A stretch of DNA of 64,000 nucleotides from Ambrosia x helenae (GCA_030844895.1 CM061224.1:25625992-25689991); one strand, 5' to 3'; counted from the stretch's first letter, positions 12,239 through 24,248 are shown. Numbers and translations are program-made. The notes: generated by a model from the letters alone, not told the origin.

Positions 12239-13421
12239 CAATCCATCACATTCAAGATTTATGGTTTGATCTATTAAACTTTAAGTTGATTCAAATCTGA
12301 ATATTTTGGCTTGTTTGTGTTGTTTATGTAGTACATTATAGTCTATGAATCATGTTTAGTAATCGGTAGTAGAAAAAACAATCGTTTGTATGTAATCATG
12401 TTTTGTATAAATTTGGCGTTTTTCATGTTTAGATCTTGATGATCATAGCGCAACCTTGTTTCATTGTTGTTGGATTTGTAGTTGTATTCGAATGACTTTG
12501 GCGATTGTCGAATGTGTTAGGCGGATAAATGTTGAAAAACCGTCCGTTTAATCGTCCGGTAGTAGACTAGTTAACTTGTTAAATAGTTTACGCCATGAAA
12601 CTGTAACCGGGTATTGGTTTGGTTAAAGTCAATCGAATAACGGTTAAAAATGCTTACCGGCACGTAAAAGGTTTTAAAAGCTTAATGGTGCCGTTATTGA
12701 TCTTTGACACGGTTAATGATCTTTGGTAGTTATTTTGGTTAAAATAGCGATCTTAGTAGATCTGTGTTCAAAGTTGGTAAAATGGAATAGGTTGTGAAAT
12801 GCTCTACTTTATGCTAGTTTAGGTGGCTGTATTGTGTATTCGGTATCGCTTTCCTGAATTAGTGAGGTTAGAATACTCTTAACAGATGACTAACTTATCT
12901 TTAGAAGATCTGCATGAGATCATATCAGCTGCTCGCTAATAAACGACTTGAAGTGGTTAACGTGTGTATTGGTGTTAGCTTTCTGTATAGTTGTCATGTT
13001 AGGATGCCCGAAAGGGACACTAACTGTCGGAAAATGGGAATATTGATCACACGCCTGTATTACTTATTATATGTAGATGACATGCTAGGATTGGTATATT
13101 ATAGTTTATATAGTTATATTTTGTATTTGAAGTCTTACATATGTTATTTAGATATTTTAGAATTAATTTAGTTAAAAAACAAACTTTCACTATCTTTTCT
13201 TACTGGTAAATCGGGGATAGAGTTTTAGTACCATTGCTCCGCGCGCATCCATGGATCGATATCTGGTTCTTATCTGTACCTTACTACATATATGACAGGG
13301 TACACTTGCCCTATTGTGTGTGTTTTAATATTAAGGTCTAAACCATTTTTATAAATATTAAAGCATAAACGTGTGTTATTTCATCACTAAATGATGTGTA
13401 CTAGCGCGCACGTCAAGTTTT

Positions 13422-13439
13422 TGGCGCCGTTGCCGGGGA
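13422..13439 (+). promoter_or_regulatory. Athila primer binding site, tRNA-Asp type
   Basis: TGGCGCCGTTGCCGGGGA begins seven bases after the 5' LTR. It is the tRNA-Asp-complementary PBS that I know from Athila-like elements, so minus-strand DNA synthesis would start here. Confidence 0.85.
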
Positions 13440-14012
13440 CGCGACGAGCATTAGGAACGAACCGAGTCAACTTTTTACCAGTGTACATGCTTGTGAATAC
13501 TTGTTTATACTTTGTTGATTCGTTATTTCATTCATTTATTTGCATATATGATTATTTGAATTTTTATTTAATTTATCTGTCTGTAGATATTTTGGATTGA
13601 TTTTAGATTGGTTTATAGGTTTGCATATAGATTCGTTCATTTATCTGCTTATAGGATTGTTTTGATTTGATTTTTCGTTCATTAGGATGTTGATAGATTT
13701 AATTTATTGAATATTGGATTAATTTGTTTGTCTATGAATTTGATTTGTTCTTTATTTGATTAATTAGATTTATTTGTTCGTATTTGGACTAATTATTAAT
13801 TTCATTCTTTGTATAGTTTTAGGCTTAGTCTGTTTATTTCTGTTCATTCTATTGATTCTATTAGTTTTTTTTTTGAGTATATAGCTTTCCGTTATTTTCG
13901 CATGTATTTATGGATTCTTTATTCCATTTATTTATTTTTCTGTCTTTATTCGCCTTTTGGGTTTGTCATATATTCGCTTGTTGCAATTGTATCATTCTTA
14001 TATGCAGGTTGA
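13440..14012 (+). other. Athila untranslated leader
   Basis: A T-rich leader with many ttgattt/atttatt phrases lies between the PBS and the gag start. It ends with atatgcaggttg just before the ATG at 14011, which resembles a splice acceptor. No other feature is seen. Confidence 0.6.
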
Positions 14013-15334
14013 TGTCCGCGAACCCCAGGCCTTCTGGTGATCTTTCTGACGAGGAGCGAAGGCGTGTCCTAAGGAGAAGCGAGAGGATTAGACTTCATAA
14101 ATTGCGTCTTGTTTCTGATATTCTTATTTCTGCTCCTATAGTTGAGGTCCCAGTTGACGAGGCGAGGCACGATCTGGCTGACGACGAGGAGTCGGAAGCC
14201 CAAAGTGACATTATCATGGCGGACGACGACATTCCGCTTAATGATAGTGGTCGTCCTGGAGGGGATGGACTGGCACCAAGCATTGTCCGCCTGGCTATTT
14301 TGGCGGACCATTTCGAGATCAAATCTAGTATCGTTAATATGATACAAAACTCGGTGCAATTCGGTGGACTGGAGCATGAGGATCCAGGCCGACATATTGC
14401 TGCATTCTAAGAGGTTTTAGCCACATTTAAGATGACGGGCATCTCCGATGATGCTATCCGTCTGAGACTCTTCCTATTCTCACCTCGGGACAAAGCCCGG
14501 ACTTGGCTTCTGTCACAACCCGCAGGGTCGATCACGACTTGGGCAGAGTTATCACAACAATTCATGCAGCAGTACTTCCCTCATGAAAAGACTCAAAAAT
14601 TGGTGAATCGCATCATGACATTTCGTCAAGATGACGAGGAATCACTGTACACCGCGTGGGAGAGATTCAAAGACCTACTCTTGAGTGTCCTGCACCATGA
14701 TATCTCGAAAAGACATTTGGTGCAAATGTTCTATCAGGGGCTCGAGTTTGACTCTCAGGAACGCCTTGATGTATATGCTGGGGGAGACATCGGAACAAAG
14801 TCCCCTAATGAAGCATGGGCCATTATTGAGAAGGCGTCCCAGAAGTCTAAATCTCGAAAGAGTGACCGATCCAGGTCTTCATCTGCCCGATCGGGTGTAC
14901 ATGCCGTGGATAACTACACGGCCATTTCTGCACAGATTGAGGCTATTGCTACGAGATTTGATAGATCTCAACAAAGTGTAGCGCAGGCCCAATATCTGTG
15001 TGAACAGTGCGGGGTATCTCACGAGCCTGGCTCGTGTGCTCAGGGGGTTATGTAGACTGGCCACGAGGATGTGGCTTACATGGGTAATCAGTCGAGACCC
15101 CAAAATAACCCCTACAGTAACACTTATAATCCGGGTTGGAGAAACCACCCAAACTTTGGGTGGAGATCTGGTGCCTCTAACCAGAACCCTCTCGGATTTC
15201 AGCAGAGAGCTGCCGCACCACACCAATCCCACCAATCCCAACAGTCCCAATAACAACAGCTTTACCAATCTCATGGCCAATCCTACCAGTCTAGACCGAA
15301 CTAGTACTAGAACCAGGGCGCTGGGGGCAGTTCC
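14011..15334 (+). pseudogene. gag: Athila gag, inactivated by in-frame stops
   Basis: The frame opens MSANPRPSGDLSDEERRR and holds the Gag capsid-like region. Key phrases are LRLFLFSPRDKARTWL, ITTWAELSQQFMQQYFP and ESLYTAWERFKDLL. A CCHC-like knuckle follows (C-x2-C-x3-H-x4-C, residues CEQCGVSHEPGSC, about 14997-15036), then a Q/N/S-rich tail. Stops in the same frame lie at 14408, 15053, 15251, 15302 and 15308, with no frameshift. The gene is cut at 15334 by the insertion at 15335-17369 and continues in the same frame from 17375. Gag would form the cytoplasmic particle. Confidence 0.88.
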
Positions 15335-16278
15335 TGTAACATCGCAAAATTTTTCAAACTTTAATACCTATATTATATTTTTCATAAGCCCTTATTTTAC
15401 TATCACACACATTATATATATATATAATATATATATATATATACATATAAAAAAGGTTTAAAAATAATAATAATAATAATAATAGTAATAATAATAAAAA
15501 CCTAGATCCATAATTGTTATGTTAATTAAACCCATCCTTGAGCCCAACCAAGTCCAAGCCCAACCACCCTTCCCATTTTGCCTTATAGATTCGGACTGGG
15601 CCCTGCTGAGCCCAAGGGGGGGCGGCCCAAACCAACAACCCCCCTCCTTCTTTCTGTATCAACCAAACAAAAAAAATGGTGCTTGTGGGATTTGAACCTG
15701 CGTGGACCATAAAGTGTGCACCAGACACAACCACTTGGTCCAGACCATGGTTGTGTTTTGTTCCAGCCCGTTAAATAAATATATCATGTTAAAAATCGTG
15801 TTCTTCCCCAATTTAATAAGAACAAACCCTAGATTCTTCAATCGATCAGATTACACAACTTTAACCCAATTAACTTTAGGGTTAAGGTTGTGTACATGCC
15901 GAACAATAAACCCTATCAAAAAAATTTGACTTACAAACACGTTTACGCGTGATTTTGAGCGGTCAATGAATAAGTCAAACGCGAACTATAAATCAAGAAC
16001 AGAGTATAATTGTGAAGAATTGGAGATGGAGAAAGATGTAATGGCGAGTTGTGAAGGTTTAGGAATGATCAATTTATAGTGATAGGTTCCAATCATTGAA
16101 ATGGTAAGGGTTGACTTTGGGTTTAATGTTGACGCGTCAAAATCACAGATTTGGTATGAATTAAATGTTAATTGAACGTGTAATGGTAGATGATTGGCCG
16201 GAGATCGCGTTTCAGTTGGTCAACAATAATCAATCATGGCTAAACATTTCAAAATTACGAAAAATAAATAAAAAAAAA

Positions 16279-17369
16279 AAAACACCCCGCCCCTCTCATC
16301 ACCAATATTGTCCGCTTTGCCCATCCAGAGCTCACAGATTTGTTTTTGGTTGCCTAAGTGGAGACTTCCCAGGAGGTCACCCATCCTGAAACTGCTCCCA
16401 CCTGAGCACGCTTAACTGTGGAGTTCTCCTCTCATCCACTAACATTAAGCCCCAAAACGCGTTGGTGATTTAAGAGGCAAGACATTACTTATGAACCAAG
16501 GATCTCTCCTGGCCACGGCCGATGTGGGATTTTCCTGGGGTGTCACATTCACCCCCCGTTAGAGTCTCATCGTCCCTGATGAGGTGTGTTCCTGGGGTGT
16601 CACATTCACCCCATGTTAGAGTCTCATCATCCCTGATGAGGTGTGCACCCACCATCCCGAACGGCACAGGAGTGGCTCTGATACCATCTGTAACACCCCG
16701 CCCCTCTCATCACCAATATTGTCCGCTTTGCCCATCCAGAGCTCACGGATTTGTTTTTGGTTGCCTAAGTGGAGACTTCCCAGGAGGTCACCCATCCTGA
16801 AACTGCTCCCACCTGAGCACGCTTAACTGTGGAGTTCTCCTCTCATCCACTAACATTAAGCCCCAAAACGCGTTGGTGATTTAAGAGGCAAGACATTACT
16901 TATGAACCAAGGATCTCTCCTGGCCACGGCCGATGTGGGATTTTCCTGGGGTGTCACATTCACCCCCCGTTAGAGTCTCATCGTCCCTGATGAGGTGTGT
17001 TCCTGGGGTGTCACATTCACCCCATGTTAGAGTCTCATCATCCCTGATGAGGTGTGCACCCACCATCCCGAACGGCACAGGAGTGGCTCTGATACCATCT
17101 GTAACACCCCGCCCCTCTCATCACCAATATTGTCCGCTTTGCCCATCCAGAGCTCACGGATTTGTTTTTGGTTGCCTAAGTGGAGACTTCCCAGGAGGTC
17201 ACCCATCCTGAAACTGCTCCCACCTGAGCACGCTTAACTGTGGAGTTCTCCTCTCATCCACTAACATTAAGCCCCAAAACGCGTTGGTGATTTAAGAGGC
17301 AAGACATTACTTATGAACCAAGGATCTCTCCTGGCCACGGCCGATGTGGGATTTTCCTGGGGTGTCACA
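16279..17369 (-). mobile_element. Cassandra TRIM array: three LTRs and two internal spacers
   Basis: LTR copies occupy 16279-16547 (first bases replaced by an A run), 16689-16958 and 17100-17369. Spacers of 141 bp lie at 16548-16688 and 16959-17099. The period is exactly 411 bp and the copies are almost identical. Each spacer ends, on the minus strand, at a tRNA-Met-type primer site (GATGGTATCAGAGCCA, 16673-16688 and 17084-17099). No protein is encoded. Cassandra elements are non-autonomous and carry a 5S rRNA-like domain in the LTR. Confidence 0.9.
16365..16432 (-). other. 5S rRNA-like domain in Cassandra LTR 1
   Basis: On the minus strand this contains CAGTTAAGCGTGCTC, matching the 5S box A region, and AGGATGGGTGACCTCCTGG, matching the 5S box C region. 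They lie in the 5S order and at near-5S spacing. Equivalent domains are at 16776-16843 and 17187-17254. It is an LTR segment, not a genuine 5S gene. Confidence 0.85.
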
Positions 17370-17374
17370 GTTCC

Positions 17375-18787
17375 CAGCAGCACGCCTAGGGTGGTACGTC
17401 TAGGCTGGAGGAAATGATGTCTCAACTCCTCACCAACACCACGAATACCAATCAAATTGCCGAGCAGCGCTACCAGCAGCACGAGGAGCGCTTCTCCAAT
17501 TATGAGGGTGAGATGAGGGGCCAAAAGGCGTCCATGCAGGCCATTGAAAATCAGGTTGGGCAGATGGCAAAGATGATGTCTGAGAGACAGCAGGGTGGTC
17601 TCCTGGACAACACTGAGCCAAATCTGAGAGGGCATGTAAATGCCATAATGACGAGGAGTGGTAAAACCACGGGACCTGACACATCGGGCTCACCACCGAT
17701 CACTGAGACGGTCCAGACTGAGTCTTCGGACGAGGTGCACGCTAGGGGAGTCCCAGCAAGTACAACACAGTTGCCGAAGCCAGTCACTGACTACACTCCT
17801 CCTGTTCCATATCCTGGCAGACTTAGAAAGCAAAAGGACGAGGCCCAGTACGGGAAGTTTCTTGAGCTGTTCAAACAGCTACACATAAACATCCCGTTTG
17901 TGGAAGCCTTGGCCCAGATGCCTAAGTATGCTAAGTTTCTAAAGGACATCCTCACAAACAAGCAAAAACTTGAGGACCTGTCCTGTGTGCTTCTGAACGA
18001 GAACTGCTCTGCAATTCTGCAGAATAGACTGCCCATGAAGATGGGAGATCCAGGTAGTTTCACCATCCCTTGTCTGATAGGGAACATGTCTGTCAGTAAT
18101 GCACTGGCAGACTTGGGTGCGAGCATTAACCTTATGCCTTATAAGGTTTTTGAGAAGCTGGATCTGGGTGAGCCTTCACCCACCAGGATGAGTATTCGTC
18201 TTGCTGATCGTTCAATCAAATATCCTTGGGGATTTGTTGAAAATATGCTTGTCAAAATTGACAAATTTGTATTCCTGATGGATTTTGTCATCCTTGATAT
18301 GGATGAGGACTCTAAAGTGCCTCTGATCCTGGGACGTCCTTTCCTTAACACGGCTAGGACGATTGTTGATGTGGTTGCGGGCCAGATCACACTCCGGGTG
18401 AACGATAAGCATGTGACTTTTGATGTTCAAATGTCAATGCGTCATCCCGAGAGTCAGGATGACACACTATACTATCTTGATATAATAGACCAGTGTGTCA
18501 GTTCTCACTTTCTAGGCACGATAGAGGAGGATGTTTCGGGCACACATCTGTTGTGTGGGGACTTAGATGGCATTATGAAGGAGGGCCATAGAGATGAGCA
18601 GCCGGTCTATCAGATCGGTGATGATAGTTCCCAGAGCCCGGGACGTTTCGTGGAGATTGAGCGTGAGGAGACTGATAAGTCGAAGCCGTCTATTGAGGAT
18701 CCACCGTCTTTGGAGCTGAAGGAGCTCCCACCGCATCTGGAGTATGCATTTCTTGACGAGGAGGGTCGTCTGCCTGTTATCATTTGA
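17375..18787 (+). pseudogene. Athila gag tail and aspartic protease region
   Basis: After a stop at 17387 the frame is open from 17411. It starts with a region rich in Q, E and N (RYQQHEERFSNYEGEMRGQ), then VNAIMTRSGKTT and a proline-rich spacer. The protease core has ALADLGASINLMPY, with the catalytic triplet as DLG (about 18109-18117), then LADRSIKYPWGFVEN, FVILDMDED and LILGRPFLNTARTIVDV. DLG in place of the usual DTG/DSG is normal for Athila. A TGA at 18785 ends the open stretch. The protease would process the polyprotein. Confidence 0.9.
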
Positions 18788-19376
18788 TCTTCTTTGTCTG
18801 CAGTTGAAAAGAGCGAGTTGCTCCGCATACTAAAACTTCATAAAAAGGCAATCTCCTGGAAGATTATGGACATCAAGGGGATTAATCCCTCATTCTGTAC
18901 TCATAAAATCTTGATGGAAGATGTCCATAAGCCTCGTGCACAGCACTAGAGGCGTCTGAACCCGAACATGCAGGAGGTTGTAAAGTCTGAGGTCATTAAA
19001 TTGCTCGATGCTGGATTGATATATCCGATCTCAGACTCTGTATGGGTTAGTCCTGTGCACGTCGTGCCCAGGAAGGGTGGCATGACGGTGGTCACGAATG
19101 ATAGGAATGAGTTGATTCCTACGAGAACTGTCACGGGGTGGAGAGTTTGCATTAACTACCGCAAGTTCAATGATGCCACCAGAAAGGATCACTTCCCGCT
19201 TCCATTCATCGATCAGATGTTGGAACGACTGTCGGGGAAGTTGTACTATTGTTTCCTTGACGGTTTCTCGGGGTATTTCCAAATCCCTATCGATCCTGTG
19301 GACCAGGATAAGACGACCTTCACATGCCCTTTTGGCACATTCGCCTACAGGCGTATGCCATTTGGGCTGTGCAATG
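18788..19376 (+). pseudogene. pol: Athila reverse transcriptase, N-terminal part
   Basis: The frame continues from the protease with KKAISWKIMDIKGINPSFC, a stop at 18947, then RRLNPNMQEVVKSEV, LLDAGLIYPISDSVWVSPV, GWRVCINYRKFNDATRKDH, CFLDGFSGYFQIPI and FGTFAYRRMPFGLCN. These are the fingers and palm motifs of Ty3 RT. The coding sequence is cut between the C and N of GLCN by element B at 19377 and resumes at 24249. Confidence 0.92.
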
Positions 19377-20628
19377 TGTAACACCCCAACCGATGGCGGA
19401 AACATTGGGATGTCACGTATTGATGATTGTTCAGTAGCTCATGGTGAATAATAAATTTCATTAAATGATTTAAATAAATTACATACAATTGTTCTACAAG
19501 AATTCGTACATCAAAATGAATAATACTATGCACACATCTTCAAGCATTAATTCAAATCTTCAAGCAAGTAGAACCTGAAACATGTTAAGTTTGAAAATAT
19601 TTTGGGTCAACAAAAGTTGGTGAGAATACATAGGTTTTTGAATATAATTGATAACAATAGTTTGTACAACAATCACAGTTGTATGATGATAGAGTATGAT
19701 TCCGACATGTAACAATGCGTCTTTGTACAATCAAACCTTGTGTCGACTGATGACTAACTCGCAAGTTAGTTAAATGTTGTTACTGTTATCGATCATCCCT
19801 GAATTTATGCGGGGGGGGGGGGGGGGTGGGTTTGTCAGACCTATAGCGCTATAATCTAAACAGGCGGCTTGATCAATGTTAATGATTGTACTGTGTCTTT
19901 TTGTTACAGTCAAATGATAGAATGATGATGTAATTGAATCACAAGTAAGTATGAGTAAATGATAGTATAAAATGTTTAAACATGTTTCACCCCAAGAATA
20001 GTGAAAATAGAGAAAAGGGGCTATGTAAACTCACATTGGCTAAGGTGAATTATCCCCTAAGTGTTGTGAATGTATGCGAGGCGAATCCCAAAGACTCAAC
20101 AACGTAGCTAGTCCAAATGAAGAAAACGAAAAAGAAAGAATATCAAGCTTCCAATTCGCCAATTACAAGAGCTTATAATCAAAGCTTCAATTGTAGAAGT
20201 AATAGACTATAGAAGAAAGGTATGAGGGAAAGTTTAATCGGATTGAAACAATCGATTTAGAGGTACAAAGTATAATGGGTCATAGGTGGGTTTTTATACT
20301 AGTTTTGGATTCAATTAGCCATTAAAATTGGTCAACACCATAAAGTAAGGTTTTATGATGAATTGACTATTTGACTAGGACTTTGACTGTTTGACTAAGA
20401 CTTTGACTAGGACTTTGATCAGGACTTTGACTATTTGACTCAAGGCTTTATTTAGGATAGGACATATGTCATGATTGAAGATTTTTTTTTCAAGTACAAT
20501 GATAAAAGGAACTTAGAAAAATAGAGTGCATGGATAAAGATAAGAATACTTGGAAATAAATTAGACTTTATATCATCGATCGGGAAATACTTTAATGCAA
20601 AATAAATGGGAAAATTCGTGAGGTTACA
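19377..20628 (-). repeat. Element B LTR, left copy (3' LTR in element orientation)
   Basis: This is the 1252-bp copy. It includes a G run of about 17 at 19811 and a series of ttgactaggac-type phrases near 20360-20440. It lacks about 83 bp present in the right copy near 23995-24072. Confidence 0.9.
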
Positions 20629-22913
20629 GTCTCCCATACTTTTGGAAACTTCGTCCCGAAGTTATTTAAAAACACAGGTTTGAGGATGGTTGGGTAGAAA
20701 TTAAGGCAACCGTGGTTTTGAAAATTTTGGGTTAAGGCACGACATGAATTTATAGAATAATCTGCTTTCGAATAATTTGGATAAGAGGTTTGTTATCTGT
20801 GAGGTTTAAGGGTAGGATTAGGTGTGTCTTGGAATCGCAAGGTGAATAAGAATCTTAAGTTTTAGAAATCCTAAAAGAAATGCATGAGTTGATGGACTAT
20901 AGAAAGGCTAAATGAACTACCAGGTAACTAGAGTTTATAATTAGTTTCTCTACCGAAAACCTTGATAGAATTTCACACCACCTTAACGTACCTGTAAATT
21001 CATGATTACGTTCCGGACCGCAATCACCAATTTACCTTACATTAGGGTTTTGTGTCCTTCTATGACTCTAAACACACATGTAAGTAATGCAAAATAACCT
21101 TGTGATTAAATTGTATACAATGTATCCAAAAATAAGTCCAACTGTTGAGCAGGAAAAAGACTTCTACCAGTCAGTGAGTAAGAACCTATACCGATTGTTG
21201 AGCAGGTACGATAGCCTCTACCAGTCGTTGAGCAGGTTGTAGGGCCTCTACCGACTGTTGAGCAGGCATGATGACCTCTACCAATCGTTGAGTAGGTTAT
21301 TTGGTACTCTACTAACTGTTGAGCAAGTACTTCATCCTCTATCAGTTGTTTGATTAAGTGTACCACACACATAAATTGCAAATTGATAATATGTACATGT
21401 AAGCAATCAAGTATCAAGTATAGCATGTGAGTTGTAATAGAGTTGCCCTAGACAAGGTTAATGACTCTAGGTGTGTCTATAGTAAATAGTTTATATTCCA
21501 TGAATTCTAGTTTCAAATGTTCAAATATGGTAGATAGTCGAATCCTCATGTATAACTAAGGATTATGTTTGATGCAACACACAATCAAGTTTCAATAGTT
21601 TGGTTATCATGGGTAACTAGCTCATGTTTGAGAAGGTGAAGGATATGAATTTAGTTCTTGGGGAAATGATGAAAAATCTCGAAACAGAATCAACGTTGCG
21701 AGAGATAGTGAATGTGAAGATAGTTGATAAAGAGTTTATTTTATAGTAAGGAGATTATGTAGCAGTGTAAATTTTGGGGTTTGGATCAAAGGTTATAATC
21801 AAGTGTATAAGAAAACATGATTGTGATATATGCCAAATATTGTAAATTTTGAACAAGTTGAAAGTGAGTGAGTGTCGATGGAGAATTTAGAGGCTAGATA
21901 TTATTCGTATGGATAAAAAAAATCTTATTTTCAAAATTGGTTTTATACATAAAGCAAAAGTTGTTAAATAGTACAAGCTAAGTGGGCTTTGATTAAAATA
22001 TTCCCGTTAGTTGGAGATTTCAAACATGACATTAGGTTTTGAAGATCAAGGTTCTATTAAGTGATTTTTAATAGGTTAAAGCATTATATAGAAAATTGTT
22101 TGTTACGTCAATAAATAAACAATTGAATTTGAGTTTGAGGACATCTTTTGACAAAAAAAAAATATGTACTTTGTAAAGTTACTAGGTAATGAAAATACAA
22201 CAAGATTTAGAAATCTTTAGTTTGTGCTAAGGTATGAGGTTATAGTTTTTAAAAAAATAAGTAACATGTGGAGAAATGAAATAATATGATTTGGGTAGGG
22301 TGTTGAATATTTAAAAAGTGGCTAAGATGGTAAGGTGAAGTGTGATTGTGAAATCCATTTATGATTATGAAGTGGGATTGATTTAGGCTGTAAAATTTTG
22401 GGATTTTAGAGCTTAGTTTTAAAGGAAGTGAGTGTAATCATCTATTCATTAATTAAAACGAATAAATGAAAACGTTGACTTATCAAAGCTTCTAGATTCT
22501 AATAACATAGTGAAGACATGCTTTAGCCTATAAGTGAACACTCATCCCGAGAATTCCCAGGTAGGCATCCGGGTCCCTCGTCTGATTGGGATTTATGCGC
22601 AATGCCAGTCCTAGACAGAAAACTCAGAATACAGGCGTTCACCCTTCCAGATTGCACGTGTTCGTTATTAAAATCTAGAACTTCGACAAGATCTTCAAGG
22701 TGGTTCATGCTAAACCTGAGGATTTGTCCTATTAGTCTAAGAGTAGATCCAATGGTGGAGAGCAATCTTCTTGTAAGGATGAAAGTAGGGATGAGCAGTA
22801 GGAGGGAGATAGAGAATAGCAAGTAAAAGGAGCAAATACTGGTTATAATCCTATGGTTATAGACTAGATTATTTTTCTAATAACCTAATTCCCTATAACC
22901 TCTGATACCAATC
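20629..22913 (-). other. Internal region of element B, no protein domain
   Basis: There is no gag, protease, RT or integrase motif in any frame. It contains a 30-bp tandem repeat (21138-21357). Near 22520-22680 a segment (cattcccaggtaggc-like, atttatgcgcaatgcc) has a reverse-complement relative at 52010-52165, so a second member of this family lies there. Confidence 0.7.
21138..21357 (-). repeat. 30-bp tandem repeat, about eight units
   Basis: Units share ccNactgttgagcagg with an exact 30-bp step (for example 21191, 21221, 21251, 21281). On the minus strand they sit in an open frame that reads as 10-residue repeats like CSTVGRGPTT. No start context or domain supports a real protein. Confidence 0.85.
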
Positions 22914-24248
22914 TGTAACACCCCAACCGATGGCGGAAACATCGGGATGTCACGTATTGATGATTGTTCAGTAGCTCATGGTGAATAATAAATTTCATTA
23001 AATGATTTAAATAAATTACATACAATTGTTCTACAAGAATTCGTACATCAAAATGAATAATACTATGCACACATCTTCAAGCATTAATTCAAATCTTCAA
23101 GCAAGTAGAACCTGAAACATGTTAAGTTTGAAAATATTTTGGGTCAACAAAAGTTGGTGAGAATACATAGGTTTTTGAATATAATTGATAACAATAGTTT
23201 GTACAACAATCACAGTTGTATGATGATAGAGTATGATTCCGACATGTAACAATGCGTCTTTGTACAATCAAACCTTGTGTCGACTGATGACTAACTCGCA
23301 AGTTAGTTAAATGTTGTTACTGTTATCGATCATCCCTGAATTTATGCGGGGGGGGGGGGGGGGTGGGTTTGTCAGACCTATAGCGCTATAATCTAAACAG
23401 GCGGCTTGATCAATGTTAATGATTGTACTGTGTCTTTTTGTTACAGTCAAATGATAGAATGATGATGTAATTGAATCACAAGTAAGTATGAGTAAATGAT
23501 AGTATAAAATGTTTAAACGTGTTTCACCCCAAGAATAGTGAAAATAGAGAAAAGGGGCTATGTAAACTCACATTGGCTAAGGTGAATTATCCCCTAAGTG
23601 TTGTGAATGTATGCGAGACGAATCCCAAAGACTCAACAACGTAGCTAGTCCAAATTGAAGAAAACGAAAAAGAAAGAATATCAAGCTTCCAATTCGCCAA
23701 TTACAAGAGCTTATAATCAAAGCTTCAATTGTAGAAGTAATAGACTATAGAAGAAAGGTATGAGGAAAAGTTTAATCGGATTGAAACAATCGATTTAGAG
23801 GTGCAAAGTATAATGGGTCATAGGTGGGTTTTTATACTAGTTTTGGATTCAATTAGCCATTAAAATTGGTCAACACCATAAAGTAAGGTTTTATGATGAA
23901 TTGACTATTTGATTAGGACTTTGACTGTTTGACTAAGACTTTGAGTAGGACTTTGACCAGGACTTTGACTATTTGACTCAAGGCTTTATTTAAGAAAAAA
24001 AAATCATTAGTTTGAATTAGAAAATAAAAAAAAAACACCGTCTTATAAAATGACGATTTTATAAATAGAATTAGGATAGGACATATGTCATGATTGAAGA
24101 TTTTTTTTTTCAAGTACAATGATAAAAGGAACTTAGAAAAATAGAGTGCATGGATAAAAATAAGAATACTTGGAAATAAATTAGACTTTATATCATCGAT
24201 CGGGAAATACTTTAATGCAAAATAAATGGGAAAATTCGTGAGGTTACA
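22914..24248 (-). repeat. Element B LTR, right copy (5' LTR in element orientation)
   Basis: The 1335-bp copy begins TGTAACACCCCAACC and ends gaggttaca on the plus strand. It has a G run of about 18 at 23347. It sits next to the tRNA-Met-type primer site, so it is the transcription start LTR on the minus strand. Confidence 0.9.

Larger units (their letters stand above)
10854..13415 (+). repeat. 5' LTR of the Athila element
   Basis: It starts TGATATATGTTAAAATATA, ends gcgcgcacgtca, and aligns along its length with 29592-31472. It is longer than its partner because of the hAT insertion at 11534-12238. It also lacks a block of roughly 55-60 bp that the 3' LTR carries near 30023-30080, around cgaccatgcaccctaggtgc. 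Confidence 0.95.
15335..17369. mobile_element. Chimeric insertion: C-type LTR start fused to a Cassandra array
   Basis: The unit is flanked by the duplication gttcc (15330-15334 and 17370-17374). Its left 944 bp begin TGTAACATCGC and resemble the first part of the solo LTR called C (complement of its end at 50972), including a tRNA-like module at about 15680-15760. From 16279 the rest is three Cassandra LTRs. It therefore starts with one family and ends (ggggtgtcaca) with another, although the TSD is intact. Confidence 0.85.
19377..24248 (-). mobile_element. Element B: non-coding LTR retrotransposon nested in the Athila RT
   Basis: The duplication caatg flanks it (19372-19376 and 24249-24253), and removing it with one TSD rejoins the RT frame exactly. 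LTRs are 19377-20628 and 22914-24248. On the minus strand the LTR begins TGTAACCTCACG and ends GGTTGGGGTGTTACA. A tRNA-Met-type PBS (TGGTATCAGAGG, complement of about 22899-22910) follows it. The internal 2.3 kb has no gag or pol, so mobilisation must have used proteins of another element. LTRs differ by about ten substitutions plus one 83-bp length difference, which points to a recent insertion. Confidence 0.93.

Noticed and set aside
16485..17237. Repeated short frames on both strands in the Cassandra arrays (also 41091-41729)
   Set aside because: They repeat because the LTRs repeat. Cassandra elements do not encode proteins and the frames cross LTR/spacer borders.
16365..17254. Genuine 5S rRNA genes
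   Set aside because: Only the box A to box C part is 5S-like and it lies inside an LTR with TG..CA ends and a tRNA-Met primer site, so it is a Cassandra LTR domain.
17267..17787. Minus-strand frames over the Athila protease region
   Set aside because: They are shadows of the strong plus-strand Athila reading frame.
21138..21357. CRISPR array
   Set aside because: Repeat and spacer are not distinct, the units are simple tandem repeats, and the host is a plant.
21106..21426. A real 106-residue repeat protein
   Set aside because: The frame is created by a 30-bp tandem repeat in the non-coding interior of element B and has no recognisable domain.
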